Assembly (NCBI RefSeq): GCF_002368415.1
Contig: NZ_AP018290.1
Coordinates: forward strand, 3,919,614 to 3,983,613
DNA: 64,000 nucleotides
Direction: 5' to 3'
Source: Calothrix sp. NIES-4105
Lineage (GTDB): Bacteria > Cyanobacteriota > Cyanobacteriia > Cyanobacteriales > Nostocaceae
Translations under genes and position numbers: made by a program
In this document: piece by piece, positions 26,573-35,358 of the stretch
Position numbering within the stretch: position 1 is the first letter of the stretch
How the letters are laid out: each line of letters opens with the position of its first letter
The notes under the pieces: generated by a model
What the model saw: the letters and a program-made list of their open reading frames with translations, nothing else
The model's database searches: none
Told to the model about the DNA's origin: nothing

Positions 26573-27274
26573 ATGGAAATTCAACAAAGTAAAACCGCAT
26601 TAGTTACAGGTGGTAATCGTGGTATTGGATATGCTACTGCCCAAGGATTACTAGCCAAAGGATATCAAGTAATTATTACCGCACGTTCATTAGACAAAGC
26701 CGAACAAGCTGCTCAGAAACTGCAAGGAAATGTAATTCCAGTCGAATTAGATGTAAGTAGTGACAGTTCAATTGAGCAAGCATTCGCAGCTACTAAACAA
26801 CATATTGATAGTTTGGATGTGTTAATTAACAATGCCGGAATTTACCCAGACAATAGCGTAAATGTTCTTACCATCTCTCGTGAATTGTTGGATTCGGCAA
26901 TAAATACTAATACCTTTGGTGTGATTCGGATGATTCAAGTGTTTTTACCACTGCTGGAAAAATCCCAGGATGCCAGAGTTATTAATGTGTCGAGCGGAAT
27001 GGGTGCTTTGGATGGCTTGACAACTACTGCGCCGAGTTATTGTCTCTCGAAACTGGCATTGAATGGTGCAACGATAATGTTGGCACAATCCTTAAGCTCT
27101 AAAGGGATTGTCGTCAATTCGATGTGCCCAGGTTGGGTAAAAACTGAAATGGGAGGAGCATCTGCACCTAGAACACCTGAACAGGGTGCAGATACAGCTA
27201 TTTGGTTAGCAACCGAGGCGCCACGTAGTCAGACAGGAAAATTTTGGCGTGACCGTAAGCAAATTTCTTATTGA
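26573..27274 (+). CDS. SDR oxidoreductase, carbonyl reductase-like
   Basis: 233 residues. KTALVTGGNRGIGYATAQGL, ELDVSSDSS, NNAGIYPDN, catalytic serine in NVSSGMGAL and YCLSK, then VNSMCPGWVKTEMGG. The length and the ending match short carbonyl-reductase-like SDRs that reduce small ketones or quinones with NADPH. It is the last gene of the probable operon beginning at 24921. The region after its stop holds a stub copy of the TetR promoter module. Confidence 0.9.
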   Translation: MEIQQSKTALVTGGNRGIGYATAQGLLAKGYQVIITARSLDKAEQAAQKLQGNVIPVELDVSSDSSIEQAFAATKQHIDSLDVLINNAGIYPDNSVNVLTISRELLDSAINTNTFGVIRMIQVFLPLLEKSQDARVINVSSGMGALDGLTTTAPSYCLSKLALNGATIMLAQSLSSKGIVVNSMCPGWVKTEMGGASAPRTPEQGADTAIWLATEAPRSQTGKFWRDRKQISY

Positions 27275-27377
27275 TTCAAAGTAGAGGCAAAGAGATTATT
27301 TGCTTAATTCTGTTGCAGAAACTGCCAATATATTAGAGCAGTTTTTAGCACAATCTATAGTTACGATAGTATAACTA

Positions 27378-27487
27378 GTAGTTTTGTATATATTTCCTAC
27401 TTTGGAAGTATATTAGGCTATTTATTGTGGCAGATACAGTCATGACGTGTCTTATTTTAATATACTAGACGTTCATTTTCGTAATTA
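27378..27487 (+). promoter_or_regulatory. Duplicated TetR promoter module, copy C (orphan)
   Basis: Almost identical to 24692-24800, including the tetR stub (TATATTTCCTACTTTGGAAG) and the operator TACTAGACGTTCATTTTCGT at 27463-27482. No plus-strand gene follows: the next 60 bp lead into a decayed tnpB in the opposite direction. The gene this promoter once served seems to have been lost or displaced. Confidence 0.65.
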
Positions 27488-27548
27488 TCGAAAGAATATA
27501 AAAATAAGAGCAAAATAGCTTCACAAGTGCAAGTATTAGCAAAATTGG

Positions 27549-28280
27549 TTAATCGCGTTTACTGAAATGATTCAACTTAACCCAAGTGCTTTTTAAGTCT
27601 ATATCTACCGCGCAAATGCGTTTGGATTTCTGGGCTTTAACGCCTCCTGTTGCTAGATGATATCTTTGAAGTGTCCAGTTTATCCAACAATTTCCATTCG
27701 CTTTTACAACAATTGTGGGACATGCTTTTTACCAATCATCTGAATAATTGTATGCTGAATATGAAAACTTGACCCAACACCAATTATTGTTTTTACGAAT
27801 TTTAAGTATAACGGTTGAACCGTCATCATCTTTAAACATACTATATTTATAGTACGTTGGAGAATCTTTTACCTCTGTTGGTAATACTGGTGGCTTATAT
27901 GGTTTATGAGGTACACCTTTTTTGAAAGCTGCGTCTACACGCTTCTCCTCTTTTTTCAACCAATTGTAGTAATTTTTACGCCATGATTTGTAATGACCAC
28001 AAGCTGTAGTGATTACATCCCATCGCAAATCTCTCGGCATATCCGAATAAATAAAAGGATATTTATTATTTACACCTAATGTCAATTCTTCATAATACGA
28101 CCTCATTTTATCTACAGCGAAATCGACCGCTGTTGAATCAGTATTAATTACCTGAATATAGAAAGCAATGCTTTCTCTGTAAACAGATAATGTCTCTGAT
28201 AAGTCTATATTGTCTCGATGAAGTTTTGCTTTCAGTGTTTTTGTTTCAATTCGATATCCTTTCTTTTTCGCGAGTGTCAT
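27549..28280 (-). pseudogene. tnpB: Decayed TnpB-like transposase, N-terminal half
   Basis: The first frame (28280 to 27729, 183 residues) looks like the N-terminal and beta-barrel part of an OrfB/TnpB protein: a long helical start, a DLRWDVITTACGHYKSW helix and VILKIRKNNNWCWVKFSYS. After its stop, a second frame continues downstream (about 27719 to 27549) with PTIVVKANGNCWINWTLQ and the first RuvC motif ICAVDIDLKSTWVKL, then stops. The remaining RuvC motifs are missing. So this is a frameshifted and truncated tnpB. It lies next to the orphan TetR module and may have removed the gene served by it. No GGCGCC site occurs inside. Confidence 0.75.
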
Positions 28281-28412
28281 AACCTGAGAGATAACTTTCA
28301 GTTGTAATGCATGAACACGCTAACTATATCTTTTTTGCAAAGAAATTTCAATTGTTTTTACTGTAAATTTAATTAAGAAATATTAAAAAATTGCTCCGGG
28401 TCGATATGAGTT

Positions 28413-28514
28413 GGGAGCATCCAATGAATGGCAGATAGACTTTTTTAGATCAACCATATAGTAGGGTATAAGAGCGCCAGGTAATTATGTTTCTTCCATT
28501 CATTGGATGCTCCC
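28413..28514. mobile_element. 102-bp MITE with 19-bp terminal inverted repeats and 9-bp target duplication
   Basis: GGGAGCATCCAATGAATGG at 28413-28431 is perfectly inverted as CCATTCATTGGATGCTCCC at 28496-28514. ATATGAGTT flanks it on both sides (28404-28412 and 28515-28523). No coding capacity. It is inserted immediately upstream of a truncated SnoaL-like gene. Confidence 0.85.
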
Positions 28515-28544
28515 ATATGAGTTCAGATGTAGGGTGTTGACTTT

Positions 28545-28853
28545 ATGGGAAACGGACGCCCAAAAGTTCATACAGTTTTTGTGTCTAAAATAAAAGCTCT
28601 AGAATCCTTATTTTATAAGCTTTTCACTAAAGGATACAAACAGCCTACGAGTTTTCCGATTACAGCGTCTTATCCCTTAGAAGGCGGTAATGGTGTAATT
28701 CTTGAATTTTACGGTCATCTAAAAAATACTCAGACGGGTGAACAATATACCAATAGTTATATTGTGGTATTTAAATTCCGCGAGGGAAAATTGATATTGT
28801 TCCGTGAGTTTTTTGATTCATTAAAACGGCAAAAATACGAATCACATAATTAA
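28545..28853 (+). CDS. SnoaL/NTF2-like protein, N-terminally truncated
   Basis: 102 residues; members of this fold are usually 130-150. The C-terminal part is clear: VILEFYGHLKNTQTGEQYTN, IVVFKFREGKLILFREFFDS. The N-terminal helices expected before the sequence GNGRPKVHT are missing, and upstream frames contain stops, with a MITE inserted 31 bp before the ATG. It is probably a remnant, although the short form could be translated. Members are cone-shaped proteins that bind small hydrophobic molecules, sometimes as isomerases. The LysR gene at 28916 is convergent to it. Confidence 0.6.
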   Translation: MGNGRPKVHTVFVSKIKALESLFYKLFTKGYKQPTSFPITASYPLEGGNGVILEFYGHLKNTQTGEQYTNSYIVVFKFREGKLILFREFFDSLKRQKYESHN

Positions 28854-28915
28854 AACTATTAGAAAGGATGTAACACAACATGAAAATTTATAATTTATGT
28901 CTAAAAATAAGAGTA

Positions 28916-29836
28916 TTAATTTTTACATTGTTTAACAATTAAATTGCGTAGCCACATATGTCCTGGTTCGCGATCATTTTTGCTATGCCATAGCAGGTCT
29001 ATAGAAAAACCAGCCATCTGGAACGGAAGTGGAGAAGCATATAATTGCCAAACTTCTACAAACGTTTTGACTAAGTGTGCAGGTAAGGTGGCGATAAAAT
29101 TTGTGTTGGCTAAAATAAACGGCACAATCAAAAAATTAGGCACAGACATTACAACATTTCGGCTCAAGTTTTGTTGTGCCAAAGCTTCATCTACCAACCC
29201 TACCATATCCTCTTTTGGAGATACGAGTAGGTGAGCAGCTGCAATATACTCTTCTAAAGTAATTGCTTTTCTATTTTTAAATCTCTCTGAGCTAGCTACA
29301 CAAACAAAGTGTTCTTCATATAGTAATTGCCTTTGATGCCACGGTTGAAATTGGGGACAATGCCCGATGGCTAAGTCGATATCGTCTGCGTCTAGCAGTT
29401 TGGGTGAGCGTATCCAATTGGTCGAGCGCACCTGAATTTTTACGTTTTTGGCAAGGATTTCTATTTCTGCCAGTAACTTGGGTAAAAATACCAGTTCTGA
29501 GTAATCATCCATACCTATTCTAAATACGCGGTCACTAGTTTGAGGGATAAATTCTGGCTCGCTATAAATTGCCGTTTGAACTTGTAACAACGATTGGTGA
29601 ATAGATTCGGCTAATTCAATCGCCCTTGGTGTTGGCGCCATCCCTTTAGAAGTCTTGATAAATAAATCGTCGTTAAATAACTTTCGCAGTCGAGACAACG
29701 CATTGCTAGTAGCTGGTTGCGACAGTCCTATTTTTTCAGCCGCGCGGGTAAGGTGCTGTTCGGTCATTAACGCATCGAATACGACCAAGAGGTTGAGGTC
29801 TACGCCTGCAAGATTGAAATGATGAATGACGCTCAT
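28916..29836 (-). CDS. LysR-family transcriptional regulator, NodD/DntR-like
   Basis: 306 residues. N terminus VDLNLLVVFDALMTEQHLTR, IGLSQPATSNALSRLRKLF, FIKTSKGMAPTPRA, the NodD/DntR-type winged helix. Effector domain from about residue 95, with SDRVFRIGMDDYSE. It resembles the regulator at 12847-13764. It is divergent from a decayed MDR gene (29942-30195), probably its former target. No operator could be picked out confidently in the 105 bp between them. Confidence 0.92.
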   Translation of the reverse strand: MSVIHHFNLAGVDLNLLVVFDALMTEQHLTRAAEKIGLSQPATSNALSRLRKLFNDDLFIKTSKGMAPTPRAIELAESIHQSLLQVQTAIYSEPEFIPQTSDRVFRIGMDDYSELVFLPKLLAEIEILAKNVKIQVRSTNWIRSPKLLDADDIDLAIGHCPQFQPWHQRQLLYEEHFVCVASSERFKNRKAITLEEYIAAAHLLVSPKEDMVGLVDEALAQQNLSRNVVMSVPNFLIVPFILANTNFIATLPAHLVKTFVEVWQLYASPLPFQMAGFSIDLLWHSKNDREPGHMWLRNLIVKQCKN

Positions 29837-29941
29837 ATTTTTAATCTATTGGACAAATTATTATATCTTAGCCAGGATAGGTATAGAACATATGCAAGGC
29901 AACACAGACTTGCGGTAAACAAATATATAAGAGAACTCAAC

Positions 29942-30195
29942 ATGAAAGCAATTTATGTAACTCGGTATGGTGATCCAGAAGTTCTTGAAGTTGTAGACGT
30001 TCCCGAACCAGTGTTAGGAAAACGTCAAATTAAAATCAACATGAAAGTCACAGGTTATAACTTCCATGACGCAGCAACTCATGGCTAAAACCAAACATTG
30101 CTCATGTTTTACCACTCCAAGAAGCTCAAAAAGCACATTATTTAATGCAGGACAGAAATCTTATTGGTAAAATTCTGCTAACTCATGACAATTAG
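29942..30195 (+). pseudogene. MDR quinone reductase remnant, middle deleted
   Basis: The N-terminal 48 residues are intact (MKAIYVTRYGDPEVLEVVDV ... GYNFHDAATHG) and then meet a stop. Directly after, in another frame, comes the family's C terminus: NIAHVLPLQEAQKAHYLMQ and LIGKILLTHDN, ending at 30195. About 240 residues, the whole NAD(P)-binding part, are gone. It is a simple internal deletion of an MDR gene like those at 30941 and 34230. Confidence 0.85.
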
Positions 30196-30245
30196 CTTTT
30201 CTTAAGATAGATTCTCTAATTTTAAGTTTGTTTTAGTCAATAAAT

Positions 30246-30854
30246 ATGGATATTTCGATACAGAATAGTCTTCCGAGAGCCTTACAGTTGGCAGCCACTG
30301 AACAAATTTTAGTCACAGGGCAAGCGCTTTTCCACCGTCGAGATGAAGCACAATCCATCTTTGTTGTACAAACTGGTCGGCTCAAACTTGTGCGCTATAC
30401 CAGTGAGGGGAAACTAGTTATTCTCCAGGTAGTGCGCGCGGGTGAAAGTTTTGCCGAATCTGCTTTGTTTTCTGAGATGTATGGCTGCGATGCCGTAGCT
30501 GAAATGCCATCAAGGGTGATTGTTTATCCTAAGCAAGTTTTACTTACAGTCCTACGTGAACAACCGGACTTGGCTGCAAGTTTTATCAATAGGCTGGCTC
30601 TTAAAAATCAATCCCTCAAAGACCGCTTGGAATTACAAAATATTCGCTCTGCCCGCGAGCGTGTGCTGCAATACTTGCTTCATTTGATACAGACTGGCGA
30701 GACAACTGTTAACTTTGACCGACCGATTAAGGACATTGCTGTCGAACTAGGGCTGACCCCAGAAGCATTGTATCGAACCTTAGCGCAGATGGAAAGGGAA
30801 GGGATTATTACCCGTACTCAACGGCAGATTACACTTCGCACGCCGGCAGCATAA
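30246..30854 (+). CDS. Crp/Fnr-family transcriptional regulator
   Basis: 202 residues. Cyclic-nucleotide-binding-like domain in the first 110 residues (FVVQTGRLKLVRYTSEGK, GESFAESALFSE), a long dimer helix, and a C-terminal helix-turn-helix (RPIKDIAVELGLTPEALYRT followed by LAQMEREGIITR). It lacks a cysteine cluster for an iron-sulfur centre. The signal is unknown. The gene ends one base into the next long frame; the true start of the following MDR gene is 86 bp downstream, on the same strand, so this regulator may control or be co-transcribed with it. Confidence 0.92.
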   Translation: MDISIQNSLPRALQLAATEQILVTGQALFHRRDEAQSIFVVQTGRLKLVRYTSEGKLVILQVVRAGESFAESALFSEMYGCDAVAEMPSRVIVYPKQVLLTVLREQPDLAASFINRLALKNQSLKDRLELQNIRSARERVLQYLLHLIQTGETTVNFDRPIKDIAVELGLTPEALYRTLAQMEREGIITRTQRQITLRTPAA

Positions 30855-30940
30855 TGTATCCGCCGTATGATTTCAATCATATTAATTCATGTGGTAATCA
30901 GTTTATATCTAAAATATTCGCACGCAAGGAAAAATTAAAG

Positions 30941-31939
30941 ATGAACACAACTATGCAGGCTATACATGTTACTCAAATTGGCAGACCAGAAGTGCTGACT
31001 CCTGTTACCATCTTGCGTCCAACGCCAAAAGCAAGGGAAGCTTTAATTAAGCTGACCTACTCAAGCGTTAACTTCAACGATTTTATGGAACGTACAGATT
31101 ATTTCCGTCATGAGGGCGATCAATTGCGAGAAGTACCTTTTATTCTTGGAAACGAGGGGGTAGGAGTCGTTGAGGAATTGGGAGCTGATGTATATCAAGT
31201 TAAAGTGGGAGATCGCGTTGGTTTTGTCATGCATGGCGCCCAATCCTATGCTGAGTACGCGACACTTCCCGCAGAACGACTTATTCCTATTCCTCAAGAT
31301 GTACCAGATGATGTTGCCGCATCAATGCTTGTGACTGGGATGACTACCCAGATTCTTCTACATGAATATCGTCCTGTTGAGTCTGGAACCACAGTTCTTA
31401 TAACAGCAGGAACAAGCGGAATTGGGACGCTCTTGATTAAATGGGCAAGCAAGCTTGGTGCAACTACAATCGCAACAGTCTCCTCAGCAACAAAAATTCC
31501 CGTTGTCCGTGATTACGGAGCAGCACATATCATTGATGTATCAACGCAAAATCTCACCGAAGAAGTGAAATTGATTACAAATGGAAAGGGAGTAGAACTT
31601 GCTCTAGATGCGGTTGGTGGTGAAGGCTTTGAGAAAGTTTTTAATTCGCTTGGTGTCCGTGGCGTTGCTGTGCCTTACGGTATAGTTGGTGGTAAATATT
31701 CACCCTTCGATTTACTTTCGCTTGTAGATCGGTCGCGCATTGTTGCAGGACTATTGTTCTTTGACTTTGTTCGCACGCGCGAAGAATTACTGAGGCGTGC
31801 AGAAGCTGTCTTTGATGCCTATCGAAAAGGTTGGATCGAACCTCAAATTGCCAATATACTACCACTTTCACAAGCAGCAGAAGCTCACCGACTACTAGAG
31901 GCAAAATCACGCATTGGAAAACTGCTCTTGAAGCCATAG
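30941..31939 (+). CDS. Zinc-independent MDR quinone/enoyl reductase
   Basis: 332 residues from ATG 30941, preceded by AAGGA; the frame is open to 30854 but the earlier part is unlike the family. AIHVTQIGRPEVLTPVTI, FILGNEGVGVVEELG, VMHGAQSYAEYATLPAERLI, then TAGTSGIGTLLIKWASKLGA and ITNGKGVELALDAVGG. The C terminus is LLEAKSRIGKLLLKP. The family reduces quinones and enones with NADPH. A truncated SDR gene starts 32 bp after its stop codon. Confidence 0.9.
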   Translation: MNTTMQAIHVTQIGRPEVLTPVTILRPTPKAREALIKLTYSSVNFNDFMERTDYFRHEGDQLREVPFILGNEGVGVVEELGADVYQVKVGDRVGFVMHGAQSYAEYATLPAERLIPIPQDVPDDVAASMLVTGMTTQILLHEYRPVESGTTVLITAGTSGIGTLLIKWASKLGATTIATVSSATKIPVVRDYGAAHIIDVSTQNLTEEVKLITNGKGVELALDAVGGEGFEKVFNSLGVRGVAVPYGIVGGKYSPFDLLSLVDRSRIVAGLLFFDFVRTREELLRRAEAVFDAYRKGWIEPQIANILPLSQAAEAHRLLEAKSRIGKLLLKP

Positions 31940-31971
31940 CAAATTATCAACTGGGAAACAAAAAAGTAATT

Positions 31972-32487
31972 ATGGATTTACAACTAGCAGGTAAACGGGC
32001 ATTAATCACTGGCAGCAACAGTGGCATCGGTGCAGAAATTGCTAAAACACTTGCCAAAGAAGGTGTCAAAATTATTATTACTGGACGTAATCAGGAACGA
32101 GCATTTCAGGTAGCTGAAGCGATCATGCAGGAGGGTGGTGAGGCAATTGCTGTTTCTGGCGATCTCTCTACTGTTGAAGGAGTGCGCCAAATTGCTGAAG
32201 GTGCGGACGTAGCCTTTCAAGGAATAGATATTTTAATTAACAACGCTGGTGGCACCGAAGACCTCAAAGCATGGATGGATACATCGCCACAGGAATGGGA
32301 AAAGACCTACCAGGCAAACGTGATTGCTCCAGTAAGGTTAATTCAATTGCTGGTTCCTCAAATGAAAAAGCAGGGTTGGGGACGCATTATCCAGATTGCC
32401 AGTGTTGCTGCTACACGTCCCCTAGCTGTAGGAGCAGATTACGCAGCAGCTAAGGCAGCTCTGGTTAACCTAAAGGAGAAAAATTAA
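31972..32487 (+). pseudogene. SDR oxidoreductase truncated at its C terminus
   Basis: 171 residues from ATG 31972. MDLQLAGKRALITGSNSGIG, GRNQERAFQVAE, NNAGGTEDL, catalytic serine region IQIASVAATR and YAAAKAALVNL are all present, but the sequence then ends KEKN-stop, where the close paralogue at 33226 continues for about another 100 residues. The lost part includes the C-terminal substrate loop. The stop overlaps the next ATG (TAATG), and the last codons are in fact the next gene's ribosome-binding site (AAGGAG), so a deletion has joined this gene's middle to the leader of its neighbour. Confidence 0.82.
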
Positions 32488-33146
32488 TGAAAATTGGTGT
32501 GATCAATGCGGGTAATATTGGGAGTCGTTTAGCCAAAGCCTGGGTGCTAGCTGGACATGAAGTAATGGTAAGTAAAGATGGTGAGCGCGCTAAACTGCAA
32601 CCCCTACTAGCACAATTAGGTGACAAAGCACTCGTGGGTGAATTAGAAGAAGCGGCTCAATTTTCTGACGTACTTTTGTTCTCGGTCTACTGGCTCAGGT
32701 TTGAGCAAGTTATAGATCGTCTCGGTTCCCTGGAAGGGAAGATTATCATTGATACCATGAATCCTTTAAAGGTCAACGAGGCATTTGAGCATTACCACGA
32801 TTTAGATTTTATGCAGTCGAGTTCAACATCCGAAGAACTTCAGCAACGACTACCGAGTGCCAAAGTAGTGAAAGCATTTAGTACTATTCCCTTTCATCTA
32901 CTCGATAAAGATGTTTGGCAAGGTAGTCAAATGCTTCCTTCAGTTTTTTTTGCAGGTGATGACACAGAGGCTAAAAAAGTGGTAGCGCAATTGATTCAAG
33001 ATGCTGGCTTCCCAAGCATTGACGCAGGTTCGCTCAAGAAGGCTCGTTTACTTGAATCAATGGGGGTTTTATTGCATAACATCGCAGAAGCTAGGAATGA
33101 TTCTGCTTTGAATTTGGCGCCCACGTTTGTGTCTCCAGCTAACTGA
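32487..33146 (+). CDS. F420-oxidoreductase-like NAD(P)-binding protein
   Basis: 219 residues. MKIGVINAGNIGSRLAKAWV, MVSKDGERAKL, FSDVLLFSVYWLRF, KIIIDTMNPLKV, VVKAFSTIPFHLL. Same family as 24921-25550, with a single Rossmann domain binding NADP(H). AAGGAG lies eight bases upstream, inside the end of the truncated SDR. The product is probably active because the frame and motifs are complete, with the reservation that the glycine-rich loop reads NAGNIG rather than GxGNIG. It is followed 79 bp later by the intact SDR paralogue. Confidence 0.87.
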   Translation: MKIGVINAGNIGSRLAKAWVLAGHEVMVSKDGERAKLQPLLAQLGDKALVGELEEAAQFSDVLLFSVYWLRFEQVIDRLGSLEGKIIIDTMNPLKVNEAFEHYHDLDFMQSSSTSEELQQRLPSAKVVKAFSTIPFHLLDKDVWQGSQMLPSVFFAGDDTEAKKVVAQLIQDAGFPSIDAGSLKKARLLESMGVLLHNIAEARNDSALNLAPTFVSPAN

Positions 33147-33225
33147 ATGCTCTACGCTCAAAATTTGTTTGGAATAGTAATCGTTACAAAACTTACCCTT
33201 TTCATCCTGACAAAGAGGAACAAAA

Positions 33226-34035
33226 ATGGATTTACAACTTAACGGAAAACGAGCTTTAGTTACTGGTAGCAGTAGCGGTATTGGTGAAGGAATTGCTAAA
33301 ACTTTAGCCAAAGAGGGCGCCATCGTGATTATACATGGACGCAATCAAGAAAGAGCAAGCCGGGTTGCCGAAGAAATTAAGCAAAACGGAGGGCAAGCTT
33401 TTGTGGCTGTGGGTGATTTATCAAACGATGAAGAAGCAAAACTTGTAGCTGAGTCCACAATGTCGGCAATCGAAGGCGTAGACATCTTGATTAATAATGC
33501 AGGTGGTGCTGATGAATCAAATGGAGGATGGCTCGATACACCAATCGAGCGCTGGGCAGCAACGTACAGTCAGAACACATTGGCAGCAGTGCGATTAATC
33601 AAGCTATTTGTGCCGCAAATGAAAGAAAGCGGTTGGGGACGTGTTATTCAAATTTCAAGTGGGGTGGCAACCCAGCCTATTCCTGTTACTCCTGAATACG
33701 CCGCAGCCAAAGCAGCAATTGTCAACTTAACTGTGAGCCTTGCTAAGGAATTAGCTGAAACTGGAATCACAGTTAATACAATCTCACCAGGTACTATTCT
33801 TACTGGTGGATTGGAGCGTGTAGTGCGAGGAGTTGCAAATGAGCAAGGCTGGGGCACAGATTGGGCGGAACTGGAGAAACGCGCGGTACGTGAATTATGG
33901 CCTAATCCGACTGGTCGAGTTGGTCGAGTTGAAGATATTGCCACACTTGTCGCCTTCGTCGCTAGTCCGCTTGCAGGATTTATCAACGGCGCCAACCTCC
34001 GCGTAGATGGTGGAAATATCGCATCCATTAATTGA
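33226..34035 (+). CDS. SDR oxidoreductase
   Basis: 269 residues. MDLQLNGKRALVTGSSSGIG, GRNQERASRVAEE, NNAGGADESN, catalytic serine in IQISSGVATQ and YAAAK, then TVNTISPGTILTGGLE and the ending FINGANLRVDGGN. It is a complete member of the same subfamily as the truncated gene at 31972 and the remnant at 41271. Substrate unknown; NADPH-dependent carbonyl reduction is likely from family. GAGGAACAAAA precedes ATG 33226. Confidence 0.92.
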   Translation: MDLQLNGKRALVTGSSSGIGEGIAKTLAKEGAIVIIHGRNQERASRVAEEIKQNGGQAFVAVGDLSNDEEAKLVAESTMSAIEGVDILINNAGGADESNGGWLDTPIERWAATYSQNTLAAVRLIKLFVPQMKESGWGRVIQISSGVATQPIPVTPEYAAAKAAIVNLTVSLAKELAETGITVNTISPGTILTGGLERVVRGVANEQGWGTDWAELEKRAVRELWPNPTGRVGRVEDIATLVAFVASPLAGFINGANLRVDGGNIASIN

Positions 34036-34229
34036 TTTAGTGAATGAGTTTTATACTCATAATCAATTAGAAAAATAGCTTGACTTTGGTAATTATAGAA
34101 ATTAGGACAAGTTCGCTTTTCTTGCATTGCATCAGGTAATAAAAACGAACCTGATTGAGATAATCTTCCAAATTTGATTGCTGAGATTGCAACTTTTTAA
34201 AACTTTTTAGCAAAAGGAGAGGTATTACT

Positions 34230-35243
34230 ATGGCTAAAACTGTTCGCTTTCATCAACTTGGCGATGCAGATGTCCTCAAGCTGGAAGATGTACCTGTGCG
34301 CGAACCAAGCAAGGGTGAAATACGGCTCAAGGTTGAGGCAATTGGGCTAAACCGTGCAGAAGTTTATTTCCGTGAAGGGAATTATGTGGAACAACCAGAG
34401 TTTCCGTCTGGTATAGGTTATGAAGCATCTGGTGTGGTCGAGGCTGTGGGCGAAGACGTGACAGATTTGAAGGTGGGAGATCGTGTCACTACTGGGCCTT
34501 TTTTCTCCATGCGGGAGTACGGAGTTTACAGCGAAAGCGCTATTGTTCCAGCCAATGCTGCCTTCCAGTATCCCGATAATATCACACCTGTTGAAGCAGC
34601 AAGTGCGATGATCCAATATCTCACTGGCTACTTTGCCTTTGTTGAGATTGGTAAGTTACAACCAGGACAATTCGTTCTAATTACAGCAGCATCGAGCAGT
34701 ACAGGATACGCAGCAATTCAACTGGCAAAGATGGTAGGTGCAACCGCCATTGCTACCACGCGCACTCAAGCCAAACATCAGAACTTAATTGATGCAGGAG
34801 CTGATCACGTCATCATCACCAACGATGAAGACCTTGTAACGCGCGTGAATAAAATCACCAACGGACGGGGTGTCGATTTGGTTTATGACCCAGTTGCTGG
34901 ATCAATGCTGGCAAAACTAATCGAAGTTACTGCGCCCAAGGGAACCATCATCATTTACGGACCATTGGCTCCAGAGCCGACCGTTTTACCAATCTTGCCT
35001 GCCATTACTAAATCTCTAAGATTCGTGGTCTACAACAACTTTGAGTTTACAGGCAATGAGGCATTAGGGTTTCAACGGGATGATGAAGCAGTCCAACGAG
35101 GCATCCAATTTGTTTTTAATGGGTTGGCATCAGGCCAATTAAAACCTGTTATTGATCGTATCTTCAAACTTGATGACATTGTAGAAGCCCATCGCCACAT
35201 GGAATCCGGTCAACAAAACGGAAAAATTGTGGTTACGGTTTAA
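34230..35243 (+). CDS. Zinc-independent MDR quinone reductase
   Basis: 337 residues. TVRFHQLGDADVLKLEDV, SGIGYEASGVVEAVGEDV, TAASSSTGYAAIQLAKMVGA, ATTRTQAKHQNLIDAGADHV, ITNGRGVDLVYDPVAGS. It is closely similar to the gene at 14743-15825, including the TAASSS cofactor loop. AAGGAGAGG lies about nine bases before ATG 34230, a good site. Predicted NADPH-dependent reductase of quinones or conjugated carbonyls in the cytosol. The epoxide hydrolase gene follows 115 bp later. Confidence 0.92.
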   Translation: MAKTVRFHQLGDADVLKLEDVPVREPSKGEIRLKVEAIGLNRAEVYFREGNYVEQPEFPSGIGYEASGVVEAVGEDVTDLKVGDRVTTGPFFSMREYGVYSESAIVPANAAFQYPDNITPVEAASAMIQYLTGYFAFVEIGKLQPGQFVLITAASSSTGYAAIQLAKMVGATAIATTRTQAKHQNLIDAGADHVIITNDEDLVTRVNKITNGRGVDLVYDPVAGSMLAKLIEVTAPKGTIIIYGPLAPEPTVLPILPAITKSLRFVVYNNFEFTGNEALGFQRDDEAVQRGIQFVFNGLASGQLKPVIDRIFKLDDIVEAHRHMESGQQNGKIVVTV

Positions 35244-35282
35244 TTACTAAACCAGCGCTGATCTAAGTCATCAAAATAATGT

Positions 35283-35310
35283 GTAGGGACGATACAAGTG
35301 TCGTCTCTGC
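35283..35310. repeat. Dispersed GAGACG-type palindrome, degenerate copy
   Basis: GTAGGGACGATACAAGTGTC followed by GTCTCTGC: a degenerate member of the palindrome family found at 50141-50166, 55461-55482 and 60328-60357. It could fold into a hairpin after the MDR gene. Confidence 0.5.
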
Positions 35311-35358
35311 TTCAAGCAAAAGCATTTAAACGTTTCAAACAATAATAAGGAAACTATT

